Source of the DNA: Allodiplogaster sudhausi
Taxonomy: Eukaryota; Nematoda; Chromadorea; Rhabditida; Diplogasteridae
DNA: 64,000 nt
Assembly: GCA_945643635.1 (NCBI GenBank)
Contig: CALZFC010000081.1
Span: 537,001-601,000 of the forward strand
Direction of reading: 5' to 3'
Shown one piece after another: positions 1 to 10,549 of the stretch. Position 1 is the first letter of the stretch. Each line of letters opens with the position of its first letter. A program made the translations under genes and the position numbers. The notes under the pieces are model-generated. The model saw only the letters and a program-made list of their open reading frames with translations, ran no database searches and had not been told where the DNA came from.

Positions 1-1234
1 CATTCCCTGGCTCACAATGATTGTCTCTCCCGTGCTGCGTCTGCCACCTTCGTTGCTCTCGTTGATTTGGATGAATTCATTTTTGCAAGGTTTGCTCAGA
101 GTGGACTAACTAATATATCTAAATAATTCCCTACTTCTTTTCTTTATAGTATCTGAAATTGCTTTTTGCTTGAAGGAACAAGAGCCTTTTGTCTGTGCTG
201 GATGGAATTTTGACAGAAAGGAACTCGTCAATTGGCTCCATTCTCTTCCCTCATTCGGGACTAATCTTCAGGAAGAATCTCGACCATTCATTTGCTGCCG
301 CTTCTCGGGCTGAAGCTTACGCTGTCAGGGGACCCGCCAAGGTTTGATTCCTCTTGCATCTGATGTCCATTCTTTCTTCCTCGTTTTCTCTCTCTCTCTT
401 TCTCACGCTCTATTTCTCGCTCTCTCGCTCTACCTCTAGCTTTCTCTCCTCTCTCTCTCCCTCTCAGACCTCCTCTTTCTCTCTTTCCTTCTCGTTCTTT
501 CGCTCAATATCCCTCTCTACAGATCATTTTCATGCCTTCACGTACCAGTCTTTTGTTAACGCATGCGGTGGGAGAACATTTACAACCCTACAAAACAGCC
601 TACGTTAGTCTCCTCTAATTCCTGCGTAGTTTTTTTTAAGGAACCTCTATTTAATTTTTTTTAAATTCAAATTATCGCATCCTTCGCTCTGCTTTGCAGA
701 TTCCCGCCTCCTCCGCTCTCCTCATCCACCTCCGGGATTCCTTCGGAGAGAAAAAACTCGGCGCTTCCCTTGCCACCTCTTCCTCTCCTCTTTGGCCCTT
801 TTCCCCATCTCTCACTCAACGACTTCGTTCTCTTTCTACACTAATCTTCAACGGAACACCTCCGCCGTACTCTTCGAATGTATCTCATGCAACCATTCGC
901 TGTCTTTCCAAGTAGTCTCTAAGTAGCAAAAGAGAGGGGGGGGGAAGAGGGAGAGAGAGTGAGAGAGGGAGGGAGAGGGAGAGAGAGAAGGAGAGGGAGG
1001 GAGGGGTGGGGAGAAGAGGGAGAGAGAGAGGGGAGAGGGAGAGAGAAGGAGAGGGAGGGAGAGAGGTGATGACAGAATCAGAACGGTCAATGTCTTATTT
1101 TGGTGTTAATAAAAGTGATTAGAAAGAGCGAAAGCAGGAATGGATTGTCTGTTGAGTTGGCGGAAGAATTGCAAGACGCCCTTGACTTCCTGCAGCAGGG
1201 ATCTTCTTCCTCTCGATCATTGGATATTCTCTGA
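1..1234 (+). CDS. Glycosyltransferase family 92 protein, 5'-truncated
   Basis: This is the C-terminal part, about 214 residues, of a GT92 (DUF23) glycosyltransferase, a Golgi type II membrane enzyme family. Exons are 1-89, 176-341, 523-603, 700-911 and 1138-1234, and all phases join. Exon 1 carries HNDC and a VDLDEF stretch, the acidic nucleotide-sugar/metal motif of the family. Later exons carry HAVGEH followed by YKTAY, matching the conserved GT92 tail. The last exon is inferred: donor CCAA|GTAG at 911 and acceptor GCAG at 1137 are phase-compatible and add a helical tail (ELAEELQDALDFLQQ). Without that splice a TAG at 913-915 would end the protein. The 5' part lies outside the window. The specific sugar transferred cannot be read from this fragment. 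Confidence 0.8.
926..1070. repeat. GA-rich microsatellite tract
   Basis: Impure (GA)n/(GGGA)n tract between the last two proposed GT92 exons. It would be intronic if the last splice is right, and it is purine-rich on the sense strand, unlike most intronic tracts in this window. Confidence 0.9.
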
Positions 1235-1697
1235 GTCCACTGATCATTCCTCTTTCACTCTAATTTCTGAGTCCACTGATCATTCCTCTTTCACTCTAAT
1301 TTCTGAGTCCACTGATCATTCCTCTTTCACTCTAATTTCTGAGTCCACTGATCATTCCTCTTTCACTCTAATTTCTGAGTCCACTGATCATTCCTCTTTC
1401 ACTCTAATTTCTGAGTCCACTGATCATTCCTCTTTCACTCTAATTTCTGAGTCCACTGATCATTCCTCTTTCACTCTAATTTCTGAGTCCACTGATCATT
1501 CCTCTTTCACTCTAATTTCTGAGTCCACTGATCATTCCTCTTTCACTCTAATTTCTGAGTCCACTGATCATTCCTCTTTCACTCTAATTTCTGAGTCCAC
1601 TGATCATTCCTCTTTCACTCTAATTTCTGAGTCCACTGATCATTCCTCTTTCACTCTAATTTCTGAGTCCACTGATCATTCCTCTTTCACTCTAATT
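1230..1697 (+). repeat. 36-bp minisatellite, 13 perfect copies
   Basis: Thirteen identical tandem copies of a 36-bp unit (core GAGTCCACTGATCATTCC) are present. The array starts at the stop codon of the GT92 gene, so it would lie in its 3' UTR. One frame is open throughout and would encode a 12-residue unit (SESTDHSSFTLI) 13 times, but in the GT92 frame each unit contains stops. The absence of differences between copies points to recent expansion or homogenisation. Confidence 0.97.
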
Positions 1698-2528
1698 TCG
1701 TTTACTCGTCGCCAACGTTTCCATTGAATGCTGTAGGCATCTTTTTATTTTATAATTAAATCTTTTCGATTTCACCTTCGAGCATAAAAGATGGTAAATT
1801 GAATGAAAATATTTTCCACTTCTGCATATCATATTGATGCTTCTCTTTCTTATTTAAGATTATTGACTAGATGTTAACTTTGGACATTCGATTATTTTTC
1901 ATAAAATTTTATTCAATTTTTGTTGTTCTCGAAGATAAATAAGTCCACTATAAAAGTCCAAGCTATGAAAAGCTATAAACGGTAGTAATTTAAAGATCTC
2001 CACTTTTTGCACAAGTTTCAGTCAAGTGCAGCCACAACACAATTAAGAAAAGGGCGATAGAGTAAGGAAGAGAATGTCATTCATTTAAGGCCATCATACT
2101 CTTGCCGCCACTTAAACAATGGAACTCTCATATTTGGCGTTAATTGCTAGAGACTGTAGGCTAAGGAGAAAGGCAGAGAGCGAGGAGAGAAAGATAGAGA
2201 TTGAAAGGGTGAGGGAAAGAGATAGATGCAGAGAGAGAGAGAGAGGTAGAGGCAGAAAGAGAGAGGCAGAGAGAGAGAAAGAGAGGGAGAGAGAGAGAGT
2301 AAGAAAGAAATTAAGATGATCAAGGAGAATGAACAAAAAGTAGAATCGCGGAGAGGAGAGAGAGAGAGAGAGACAGGAGGGAGAAGACGCTACACCGCAA
2401 ACTGTCTGCGCGAGTTCCTGCTGACACCTTACACCGAGAAGCGTGCCACGCGATCTCTTCTCTCTTTCTCCATTCCTTCTTTCATTCTCTCCCTCTATAC
2501 CTTTCTCCACCCGTTTCTTTATCTCTTC

Positions 2529-2565
<37 letters not shown>

Positions 2566-3017
2566 CATCTCTCTCTCTCTCTTCCCATCTCTCTCTCTCT
2601 CTCTCTCTCTCTCTTCCCATCTCTCTCTCTCTCTCTCTTCTCATCTCTCTCTCTCTCCCTCTCTCTCTCTCTCTCTTCCCATCTGTCTCTGGGTCGCTTC
2701 CGTAATATTCTCCTGTCTGCCGTCGTGCGTTGTCCCACTTTTCCCCTCGTTTAACGCATCCTGCTTTTCTTCGCCGATTTCTATTGACTTCCCCTTTCTT
2801 CGTTGGTGTCATCGAATTGCATCTGAAACATCCCGATCCTGTACTTCCTTCCTTGTGTCTTCTCTCTCTCCCTCTTTCTCTCATATCTTCTCCCTCTCCC
2901 TCCTCGTTAAACCGAGTTCCTCTTTGTTGATCTCTTAATTCGTTTCTTGCCTGCAGCTCTGGTGGGAGAACTCATCGTCTCCTTTTCCTTCGCTTCGTTG
3001 GCATGGGCCATGGAAGA
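1698..3017. other. Intergenic stretch with GA and CT tracts
   Basis: AT-rich sequence (about 1740-2100) is followed by a GA-rich tract (2165-2370) and a (CT)n tract (2530-2690). Around 2380-2450 both strands are briefly open and coding-like, but no start, splice partner or family could be found, so no gene is called. The carboxypeptidase promoter and 5' UTR should lie at the right end. Confidence 0.6.
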
Positions 3018-5285
3018 ATGCGTAACTTAATGTTAGCATCTTTCCTTGTCTTCATCTCCGCATTCGGCGTCTGTGCTCAACATGGATATAAAAATTATTC
3101 CGGGTTACTATCCTTCTTATTTTATATGCTGAGACCTGTTAATTGAAAGTAAGTAAAATAGAAAGAAATAATGGAAACAAAACTTAGTGTCTGAGGGATG
3201 TGATTATTGCAGTTATCAGATCTTCCAGCTGGAACCCCGTACACGAAGTCACCTCCACGACATCGGGAGACTCGATGAACAACTTGGCTTTGAGGTTCCA
3301 TTTTATCCTAACGTATTTAATTTGGTCGTCACTATCTGTGAAAAGTGACTTGTATATCTTTCCTTGATCATGCGAATAGTACGAGGAACTCCTTTAAGGT
3401 GGACGTACTTCGTGGAGTGAATTCCCTGGGAACTCACTCTGAGATTCTTGTCCCCCCCACGCGGAGAAAGAGGATCGCGGCCTTTCTCAACGCACACCAA
3501 CTCCCATTCACAGTTCCAGGTTGCCCTTGGCCTAAACTCGTTTTTGTATCCCTTGCCTTTCTCACATTCTTAGAGTAAAGTCTGCCATTTCCATCTCACT
3601 TACTTTCGGATAATCGCTATGGAAGATAGGTCGAACATCCTACATACATACATACATATGTATGTATGTATGTACATACGTCCGAGTGTATGCATACACA
3701 TGTATGTATGTACGTATGAATGTACATGTGTAAGCTGATGTCTGCTGTTTCATGAGGGCCCTCGGATGTACTTCGTATGCTTTTCACGAATCTGGAGACC
3801 TTTTCTTGCTCAATTTTAGTGCCAGATGTGGGCGCAATCATCGCTCGATCTCGCAGAGAAGCGGAGCCTCGATTCTCCGGCGGCGAGTTCGATCCCTTCA
3901 ACTATTACTCATATGATGACGTCAGCTACTTTTCTGGCCTTTATTTAATTATTTAGAATAAGAGCTTCATACAGCAATAGTAAACAAATTTATTAAAATC
4001 GAAAAGTGCACTTTGATTCTTGAGAGGGAACGAGTGAAATCTTTTCTTTCCTCAGCAAATCAAGTACATCGAGTCAGTGGCAAAGCGACGTTATGCATTC
4101 GTCAAATTAGACACTCTCGGAGAATCCTTCGAGAAAAGGCCCATCAAATATCTCAAGGCAAGTTGATGAATATGAATCCCAGGTCATTGAATTGTTTTTA
4201 TCCTCCGAACTCTTCCCAGATCGGATTCCCAAATCGACTTTTCAAGCCGATCCTTCTCATTGATGCGGGAATCCATGCGAGAGAGTGGATTGCACCTGCC
4301 ATGGCACTCTATATCATCCACGAAGTCAGCAGAGATTCACCCAAACAATCAAGTAATACAGCTGCCAGTAATACACTTTTTTAAGCTGACCAACAATCAA
4401 AAATACGAAAGATTACTCACTGCAATCGATATTTACGTCATCCCAAATCTGAATCCCGATGGATATGAATTTTCGAGGCATCGCGATCGTCTTTGGCGCA
4501 AAACCAGGTTACTGAATGGTTCAAGCATCCTTTTACTATTGGAATATATGGAATTGTATTGGATGTGGTAACTGGTTGTAGATCTGGCCCGCGCCAAGGC
4601 TCGAAGGGACAGTGCTGGGGGGTGGACGGCAATCGAAACTTCCCGTACTTCTACGCCTTCGATGGCACGAGTAAAGATCCCTGCAGGTTCTCTCCTTCTC
4701 TCTTCTTTCTCCTTCAACCAATCTTCCCTTCCCTTTTCAAGTGAGATCTACCGTGGAGAGGATGCCCTCTCGGAGCCAGAGGCCAAGGCTCTCGCCCGTT
4801 TTATGGAGGAGCATAAAGTGACTCTCCGTGCGTATCTCACCCTCCATTCGTACGGTGGAAACATTCTTTATCCATGGGGATACAAGACGAAGACTTACCC
4901 GAAGGACGTCGAAGACTTGGTGAGTGACTGGAGAAGGGATTTCTTCTGAAATCTTCTTGGATCTTGTTAGATCTGGGCGGGGAAGCGAATGGCGGACGCC
5001 CTTTACATGGTCAGCCGCACCAAATATAAAGTGGACAACGCGGCCGACGGACTCTGTAATCTTTTTCTCCTTCTTTCATTTAATTCACTTGTTGCAAAAT
5101 CATAAACACTCTGGCCAGATCCGGCTGCCGGAGCCTCTGATGACTTTGCCAAGTCGTTGGAGATCAAATACACTTTCACTATGGAACTCCGTCCAACCGA
5201 AAAGGAATCCCTTGCTACCAAAGGATTCGAACTTCCCGTTTCGTCAGTTCTTTCCCTTTTTTGAAATGTATGTATATGCATGCAT

Positions 5286-5359
<74 letters not shown>

Positions 5360-5506
5360 TATAACGCGGAAGAGAAATGAGAGTGAAGAGTTGGTATGGA
5401 ATTAGATGCGAGAATGAATGGATGACTGCAGGGAGATCAAGCCAACCGTGACAGAAGCCATGGAGGCAGTGCTGGAACTGGCTTACATCGTTGACCAGGA
5501 TCCGCG
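3018..5506 (+). CDS. Secreted M14 zinc carboxypeptidase, B-like
   Basis: Exons are 3018-3103, 3213-3294, 3399-3519, 3820-3920, 4056-4157, 4220-4324, 4386-4507, 4582-4686, 4742-4919, 4971-5055, 5119-5242 and 5432-5506, about 428 residues, close to the usual length. Residues 1-20 are a signal peptide. A typical M14A propeptide follows, then the catalytic domain: HARE (zinc ligands His and Glu), NPDGYE, LWRKTR, the NRN substrate-binding motif, HSYGG (third zinc ligand) and FTMELR with the catalytic Glu. In the YPAAGASDD segment an Asp occupies the position that in pancreatic enzymes distinguishes carboxypeptidase B from A, suggesting cleavage of C-terminal Lys/Arg. The intron after 4157 starts with GC. 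The 3' end is not settled: exon 12 ends in phase 2 and several short last exons are possible up to 6023. Confidence 0.9.
4158..4219 (+). other. GC-AG intron in the carboxypeptidase gene
   Basis: The 62-bp intron has donor AAG|GCAAGT and acceptor TTCCCAG. Both flanking exons are in phase 0, and the join YLK|IGF matches the family just before the first zinc motif. The GT nearby at 4162 would break the frame. Confidence 0.85.
5286..5362. repeat. (TA)n-rich microsatellite in an intron
   Basis: Interrupted (TA)n/(TACATA)n in the carboxypeptidase intron 5243-5431. Confidence 0.95.
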
Positions 5507-6108
5507 GTCAGTTCTTTCTTCCCTTCCTCTCTTTCCATTAGCTTCTCTTTCTATCTTCTCTAGGGGAGTGACCTTCCGGACTCGAGAGAGAGTGGGTCAG
5601 TGGCCCTTGCGTCCTTCCGCGACCAGCGCCCGCCCTGTCTCTCCCTCCTTCTCTCGCCCTCCTCCGCCCCGTGCTCCCCCTCCCTCTCGCTCTCCTCCGC
5701 CCCGTGCTCCCCCTCCCCCTCGCGCTCTTTCACGAACCACTCTTCCCCTGCCTGTGTCCTCCCCCTCGCTAACCACTTCCGTTCCCCATTCTGGCTCGGT
5801 TTCCACTTCGAGAGTAACATTGGCGATGAGAAGAAGAAGGCCAGGCAGTCGTCGCCCTCGTCTTCTACGGACTCATCGCCATCGGCCGTCGCCCACTCCT
5901 TAGTTCTCTGCTGGTCCTTCTCATGCTTGAGGTGTTTGGGTGCTTGACTCCGCTTCTCCGCTTCTTCTGCTTTCTCCTCTCTTTCTGCTGCGCTGCCGTT
6001 GCTCGCGTCGAACTTTGTTGAGACTGGTAAAGACTATTTATTGTCATATGCAACAAGAAAAGAAGTCAAATGGGGAAGGCAGAGTGAATACGATATCTCA
6101 AGCCACAG
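5507..6108 (+). other. Carboxypeptidase 3' region, last exon unresolved
   Basis: A C/CT-rich region holds several overlapping open frames. One (about 5563-5903) would add a Pro/Arg/Ser-rich tail in phase with the last firm exon. Another (about 5835-6023) would encode two hydrophobic stretches (AVVALVFYGLIAIG then a Leu/Phe-rich run), which could be a C-terminal membrane anchor. Nothing here decides between them, and it could all be 3' UTR. Confidence 0.35.
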
Positions 6109-8226
6109 TCAAGATGAAGGCAGAGTTGGCCGAGCAATCTTGACTGCGAAGATGAGCATGTCCCGCTCTGCCTCCACAAAGGTCTCCTCAGCTGAGATGT
6201 CTTCAACAAATGGGAGCTGAAGAGACAGCCGAGTCTCCAGAATCTCGTGGAGATGTCGGAAGACCTGAAAGGGCAAGCAATGATTTGCACAATGAGAGAG
6301 ACCTGAATTTGAGTATTCCTGGTTGGCAAAGACGAATCGTGCCAGTTCGTCCGGCTGAGTCGAAGCAGTTTGCAGGCGAAAGGTCAATTCCATGTTCCTT
6401 CTTCAAGTTCGATGATGCATCAGAGTTTAAATAGATAATGGAATACCTGTGAAGCAGCGCCAGTGTCATCTTCTTCACCACCTTCCTTTCTTCAGTCGCA
6501 CTCCCATTGAAGAACGTGTAGAGCAGAGGCAGCTAGAGCTCCATGTTCCATGTTTCTGAAGGACATCTAAGATATCTAAGGAGGAAAGAGAGAAAGAGGG
6601 AGAGACTCACGGGGCAGGACGTCGAAGGACACCCTCGGAGAGTCGAAGCAAGTCACCGATAGGGTCAGATTATAGTCCCCGCGTGGCACCGAGAAGTTCC
6701 TACAAGAGGAAGCCGTGTGAGGATCCGCACGAAATGAGACGGCGACGGCTGACCAGCCCCTTCCACTACCGTACTCACCGTCCGAGTCCGCGGGGTAGAC
6801 AAACATGTCGAGGAAGTACTCCTGGCAGAGCGAGTCTGCCGCCTCTGCCACCACCGACTCATGCACGTAGAACACTGCGTCGAAACGCTCAACTTTCATT
6901 CATTATTTCGAAGTGGAAAAGACCAAAAGAAGGACTGCCAGCAAAAAAGGACGAAAACCGATTACAATTTCCGTCGCATCGAAACAGGAAATATCCATAA
7001 AGAGGCAAATTACGGTTTGCATAATCCCCTCTTTGCTGACAGTCCTCCTGAAAGCAGATGGCTTATGCTAATGATTCGCACTTTTTCAGGCCTGGAAGTG
7101 GAGACGAGGAGGACAAGGAAGGTGGCAGCAGAAACAAAAGCAGCAATGGAGAGGGAAATGGCAATGGTAATGGCAATAATGGAGACGGCAACGGAAACGG
7201 GCAAGGCAATGGGAATGGTAATGGCAATGGAAATGGAAACGGGTGGGGCAATCCATGGGAGGAAATGGAAACGGAAATGGAAATGGAAATGGAAACGGTA
7301 ACGGAGATGGGAACTCACCGAACGGAGACGATGGAGGGGACGGGTTTGGAGGCGGAGGAGGTCCCTTTGGTGGTGGCGGAGACGGCTTCGGGGGAGGCGG
7401 CGGGCCGTTCGGGGGAGGGGGTCCTTTTGGGGGAGGAGGAGATGGATTCGGTGGCGGCGGCTGCGGAGACGGATTCGGAGGAGGGGGCGGGGGAGGGGAC
7501 TTCCGCCATCGACATCGGATGCGACATCGACTGCGACATCGGAGGAGCTGAGAGGGGGCGGCCGCACCACTCCACACCACAACACAGAGTACGACAGGGT
7601 CTCGCCTGAGAAAGAGAGAGACAGAGAGACAGAGAGAGAGAGAGAGAGCGAGGGACAAAGACAGACAGAAAGAGAGAAAGAATTAGAGAGAGTCAGAGAG
7701 AGAGGGAGACAGAGAGAGAGAGAAAGAGATGACGAGGGAGACAAAGAGAGAGACAGAAAGGGAGAGAGAGAAAGTGAGTGAGAGAGAGAAAGAGAAAGCG
7801 AAAGAAAGGGAGAGAAGGAGAGAAGGAGAGAGAGGCAGAGGCGGAAAAAAGAGTTAGAGGCGAGAGAAAGGGAGAGAAAGATAGACAGAGAAAGAGAGAG
7901 CGAGAGAGACAGAGAGAGAGACAGAGAGAGAGGGAAAGAGAGAGAGAGACAGAGGCAGAGACAGAGGGAGACATAAAGAGAGAGAGAGAGCTAGTGAGAG
8001 AGAGAAAGAGAGAGCGAGAACGAGAACGAGAAAGAGACGAAAAGAAAGATTTAGAGGGCGAGAGAAAGGGAGAGAAAGATAGACAGAAAAAAAAGAGTGA
8101 AACAAAGAGAGAGGGAGAGTCAGAGGGGGACAGAAAGAGAGAGATAGAGCTAGAGAGAGAGATAGAGAGAGAGCGAGAACGAGAAAGAGACAGAAAGAAA
8201 GAGTTAGAGGGCGAGAGAAAGGGAGA

Positions 8227-8279
<53 letters not shown>

Positions 8280-8511
8280 GGGGAGAGTGCTCTTGAGGCG
8301 AAGTGCATGGAGTCGTGCACGAATGATCTCATCAAGGGCGGCGGCAAGTGCATCGCAAGAGAGGGCGTCCACTCGGAGATGCCTCGCCAGCTGCCTTCCC
8401 GCCCACTTCGCAGCGATCTCAACCACCGCAGATGGAGGGGGCAGAGATGCAGAGGAGGCAGACTCTGCTTGTCTCTGCTCCTCTCTTCTCTGCTCTCTCC
8501 GTCGAAGATTA
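6109..8511 (-). CDS. Uncharacterised multi-exon gene
   Basis: No family was recognised. The 3' part is clearest: an exon opening VERFDAVFYVHESVV (about 6899-6755), a 54-bp intron, an exon NFSVPRGDYNLTLSV (about 6700-6610), one with LPLLYTFFNGSATEERK (about 6530-6440), and a last exon from about 6397 to a TGA at 6109. A further exon at about 8275-8511 has a strong amphipathic-helix reading (AVVEIAAKWAGRQLARHL) and may be the 5' part. It is linked across a GA-rich intron (7600-8275) and a low-complexity exon (about 7312-7605). Whether the two ends belong to one gene is uncertain, as is the start: an ATG at 6899 would give a separate short gene. Confidence 0.45.
7080..7550. repeat. Low-complexity GGNAAT / GGAGGN region
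   Basis: Plus strand: an acidic/Asn start then (Gly-Asn)n, and after a frame change a run of GFGGGGGPFGGGG units. Minus strand: Pro-rich (PPPPKPSPPPP) and Ser/Ala-rich frames in the same place, with a good minus-strand donor G|GTGAGT at about 7311. Both strands look translatable; the neighbouring minus-strand exons favour the minus strand, weakly. Confidence 0.7.
7600..8275. repeat. Long (GA)n-rich tract
   Basis: About 675 bp of impure GAGA repeats, ending in a nearly pure (GA)n at about 8230-8272. On the minus strand it is pyrimidine-rich, as expected inside an intron of a minus-strand gene. Confidence 0.95.
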
Positions 8512-8567
8512 CTGCAATATCCATTACATACATATCACTCACTTAATCCATGTGCAATTCGCTGCCA

Positions 8568-9310
8568 TTATTGTGTTGGTATTATTGTATTATCACTGTG
8601 ATGTGATGAAGATTCCATAGAAACGAGTAAATGTTGCAACCATTTAAAGTCTGGATGAATGTACGGTAGACCTCCAAAGGTCGTGAGCTGAAGGGGGCCG
8701 AGGACTCCGTCGAAGAGTGCCTTCGAATAGTTAACGTGTAGTCTTTTTTGACTACTACAAGAAAGATTGACTATACCGGGATGGAAAAATGCACATTCTT
8801 CTCTCCAGGCGCGCTCTGAACTTGGGCAGATCCTTTGAAGAGAACGGAGAGGTGATGAATCTAAAGTAGATTCGGCATGAGCGACTACGAATTTATGATA
8901 AAAAGTTTTTCGATGAGAGTATAAATGAGCGGAAAGGAAATGACCACGAGATGAAGATGGTCATTGTGGATGATGAGAGAGGAGTTGTGCAGAGAAAGAG
9001 GAAGGAGAGAGAGTTGAGTGATACGGAAACCACGATGAGAGGAGCCGAGGAGGTCCGAGTTCATGTCAAGGTATGCGAAGGGAAGGCGGTGAAGAAGATC
9101 TTCACGCAGGTTTGAAAAGCTTTCCAAGAGAGCATCCACGTTCATCTAAGTAAGCGAGTGCTTGGCGGTGTAAATCATTCAATTTCCAACATTGAAATTA
9201 CTTCTAAAACCAACATCAATGACAATGTTAGCAAGTGGTTCTTCAGGGGAGGAAGAGAACTGGGTCATGCCAAGCCGTAGCAATAAGAAGAAGAAGACGA
9301 CCGTTTTCAT
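8568..9310 (-). CDS. Small secreted protein of unknown function
   Basis: Four exons, 9310-9215, 9145-8948, 8860-8777 and 8720-8568, all join in phase 0 and give about 176 residues. The start ATG at 9310 opens a clear signal peptide (MKTVVFFFLLLRLG). The mature chain alternates hydrophobic strands (FRITQLSLLPLSLHNSSLII, then IHHLSVLFKGSAQVQ) and has no cysteine framework. A fold of the BPI/LBP or takeout type is conceivable from the strand pattern, but no diagnostic motif was seen. Exon 2 could end 3 bp later (8945). It lies just downstream of, and on the same strand as, the TIL/SOD-like gene. Confidence 0.7.
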
Positions 9311-9915
9311 TTTCTGGAATATTAATTAATTCATACATAGGATTGGGGCATACGTTTAAGTTGGAAGGCAGCGAGAACATGTGAGATGACCGCATTTATG
9401 TAGAAACTTAGAGGAAGGAGCAAAGCCCTAGGAAATGATGGGAAAGCCGGCAGTTCAAGATTGTTTACTTCTTCGACCAAGCAGTGCAATTCCATTGCCA
9501 GATGCACTCCAGATGTCAAAGGATGTATTTTGCAGTTCTTTCTCGTAACATCGTAGTTGTGCGCGATTATTTCACATTTATTATGGCAGGAATTTGTTTA
9601 GAATAAACTGTCGGATGAGGCTTGGGCAAAAACAAAGAAATTGTTGTATAGCAGATGTAGAATTAAAAGAACTTTAAAATGAAGAAATACATGTACATCA
9701 ACAAATAATCGTAGTTTTGTACACACTTACATACATATGTACATAGATACATGCATACATATATGTATGTAAGTACATCCTCAATCTCACATCTTGGTAT
9801 AAAAACTTAGGATCGCAAAGAATGTGTACTATAGGGATGACACTTGGACAAAAACAAGAAAAAGAAAGAGCTTACAAATGATAGTAACAATAAATGCAGT
9901 ACAAGAATAAGGAGG
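9311..9915. other. Intergenic stretch with TACA/TATG repeats
   Basis: A short tetranucleotide repeat (TACA/CATA) lies at 9720-9775. A minus-strand frame at about 9331-9590 (with CHNKC) is open but ends 20-odd bp before the next gene's start, so no gene is called. Confidence 0.6.
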
Positions 9916-10549
9916 TCATCTCATTTTGGTTAGTCCAATAATTCCACAGACCAAAGGAAGGCGCTCTTTGCTCCGAAGAGTCCACTCCATTGTTGAGACA
10001 TCGTAGACTGCCACAGATCTGAAACTAGTTTCTCTTCTCTCGAAACGAGACATTCATTAAAGATACTCTGCATAAGAAAATAACGACACCAAATTACCAA
10101 TAAAGGACGGAACTGGGTTAACTATTTTGTCAAGAATATTGAATGAAAATAATAAATAAAGTGGCTAGCCGGCCAATGATGTCCTCGAGTGGCCATTCTA
10201 CCAGACGAAGAAAGCGGCCCTCGCTGCCCTCCTTGCCGTCGCCAATAACATCTCCGAGAAGGCCAGAGGAGCCAGCGGAACGAGGGAGGAGAAGGGGGCC
10301 GAGTCGGCTGCAGTCGGCTGAGATGTCTCCCACGTGATGGAGAAGTATGGCGTGGCTCCCAGCACGGAGGCCTTTTACTGAGCCTGCAGAGCGACAAAAA
10401 GATTAATTGAGTCAATAATTAAGAGAACTTTGCAAAACGATGAACGGGGACACTTTGCCTGAAACTCGGAGAGCGTAAGGAGAGATGAGTGCGAAGGAGA
10501 CTGATCCAGAGACGGAAGAGTGGGAAGAGGAGAGGAAGGCTGTCGCCAC
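9916..10549 (-). other. SOD_Cu-like domain lacking copper/zinc ligands
   Basis: C-terminal domain of the preceding gene, in three exons. Aligned by eye to Cu/Zn superoxide dismutase it keeps KGL..G.H, the GD after the metal loop, the loop cysteine (SADC), GP, IIGR and the final VCGIIG cysteine. Of the copper ligands, His46 is Leu, His63 lies at a Leu (GPLLLP) and His120 is Tyr (SVAVYD). The usual zinc histidines are also missing. The fold looks kept and the active site lost. Confidence 0.75.

Noticed and set aside
1140..1727. A 195-codon plus-strand reading made of 13 copies of a 12-residue unit
   Set aside because: It is in a different frame from the GT92 terminal exon, starts inside that exon and is produced by the minisatellite; no splice signal or family supports translation.
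2440..2760. Long Ser/Leu and Arg/Glu readings on both strands
   Set aside because: These are translations of (CT)n/(GA)n microsatellites, which stay open in several frames by composition; the same holds at 7.6-8.3, 12.5, 21.5, 28.9, 51.0, 53.0, 56.4 and 60.7 kb.
3640..3720. TACA/TATG tetranucleotide runs (also near 9.73, 18.07 and 45.45 kb) as mobile-element tails
   Set aside because: They are short, have no flanking duplication or conserved neighbour sequence, and are best explained as ordinary microsatellites.
9331..9590. A minus-strand exon with CHNKC upstream of the small secreted gene
   Set aside because: Its only donor would leave an intron of about 23 bp before the signal-peptide ATG, too short to be real.
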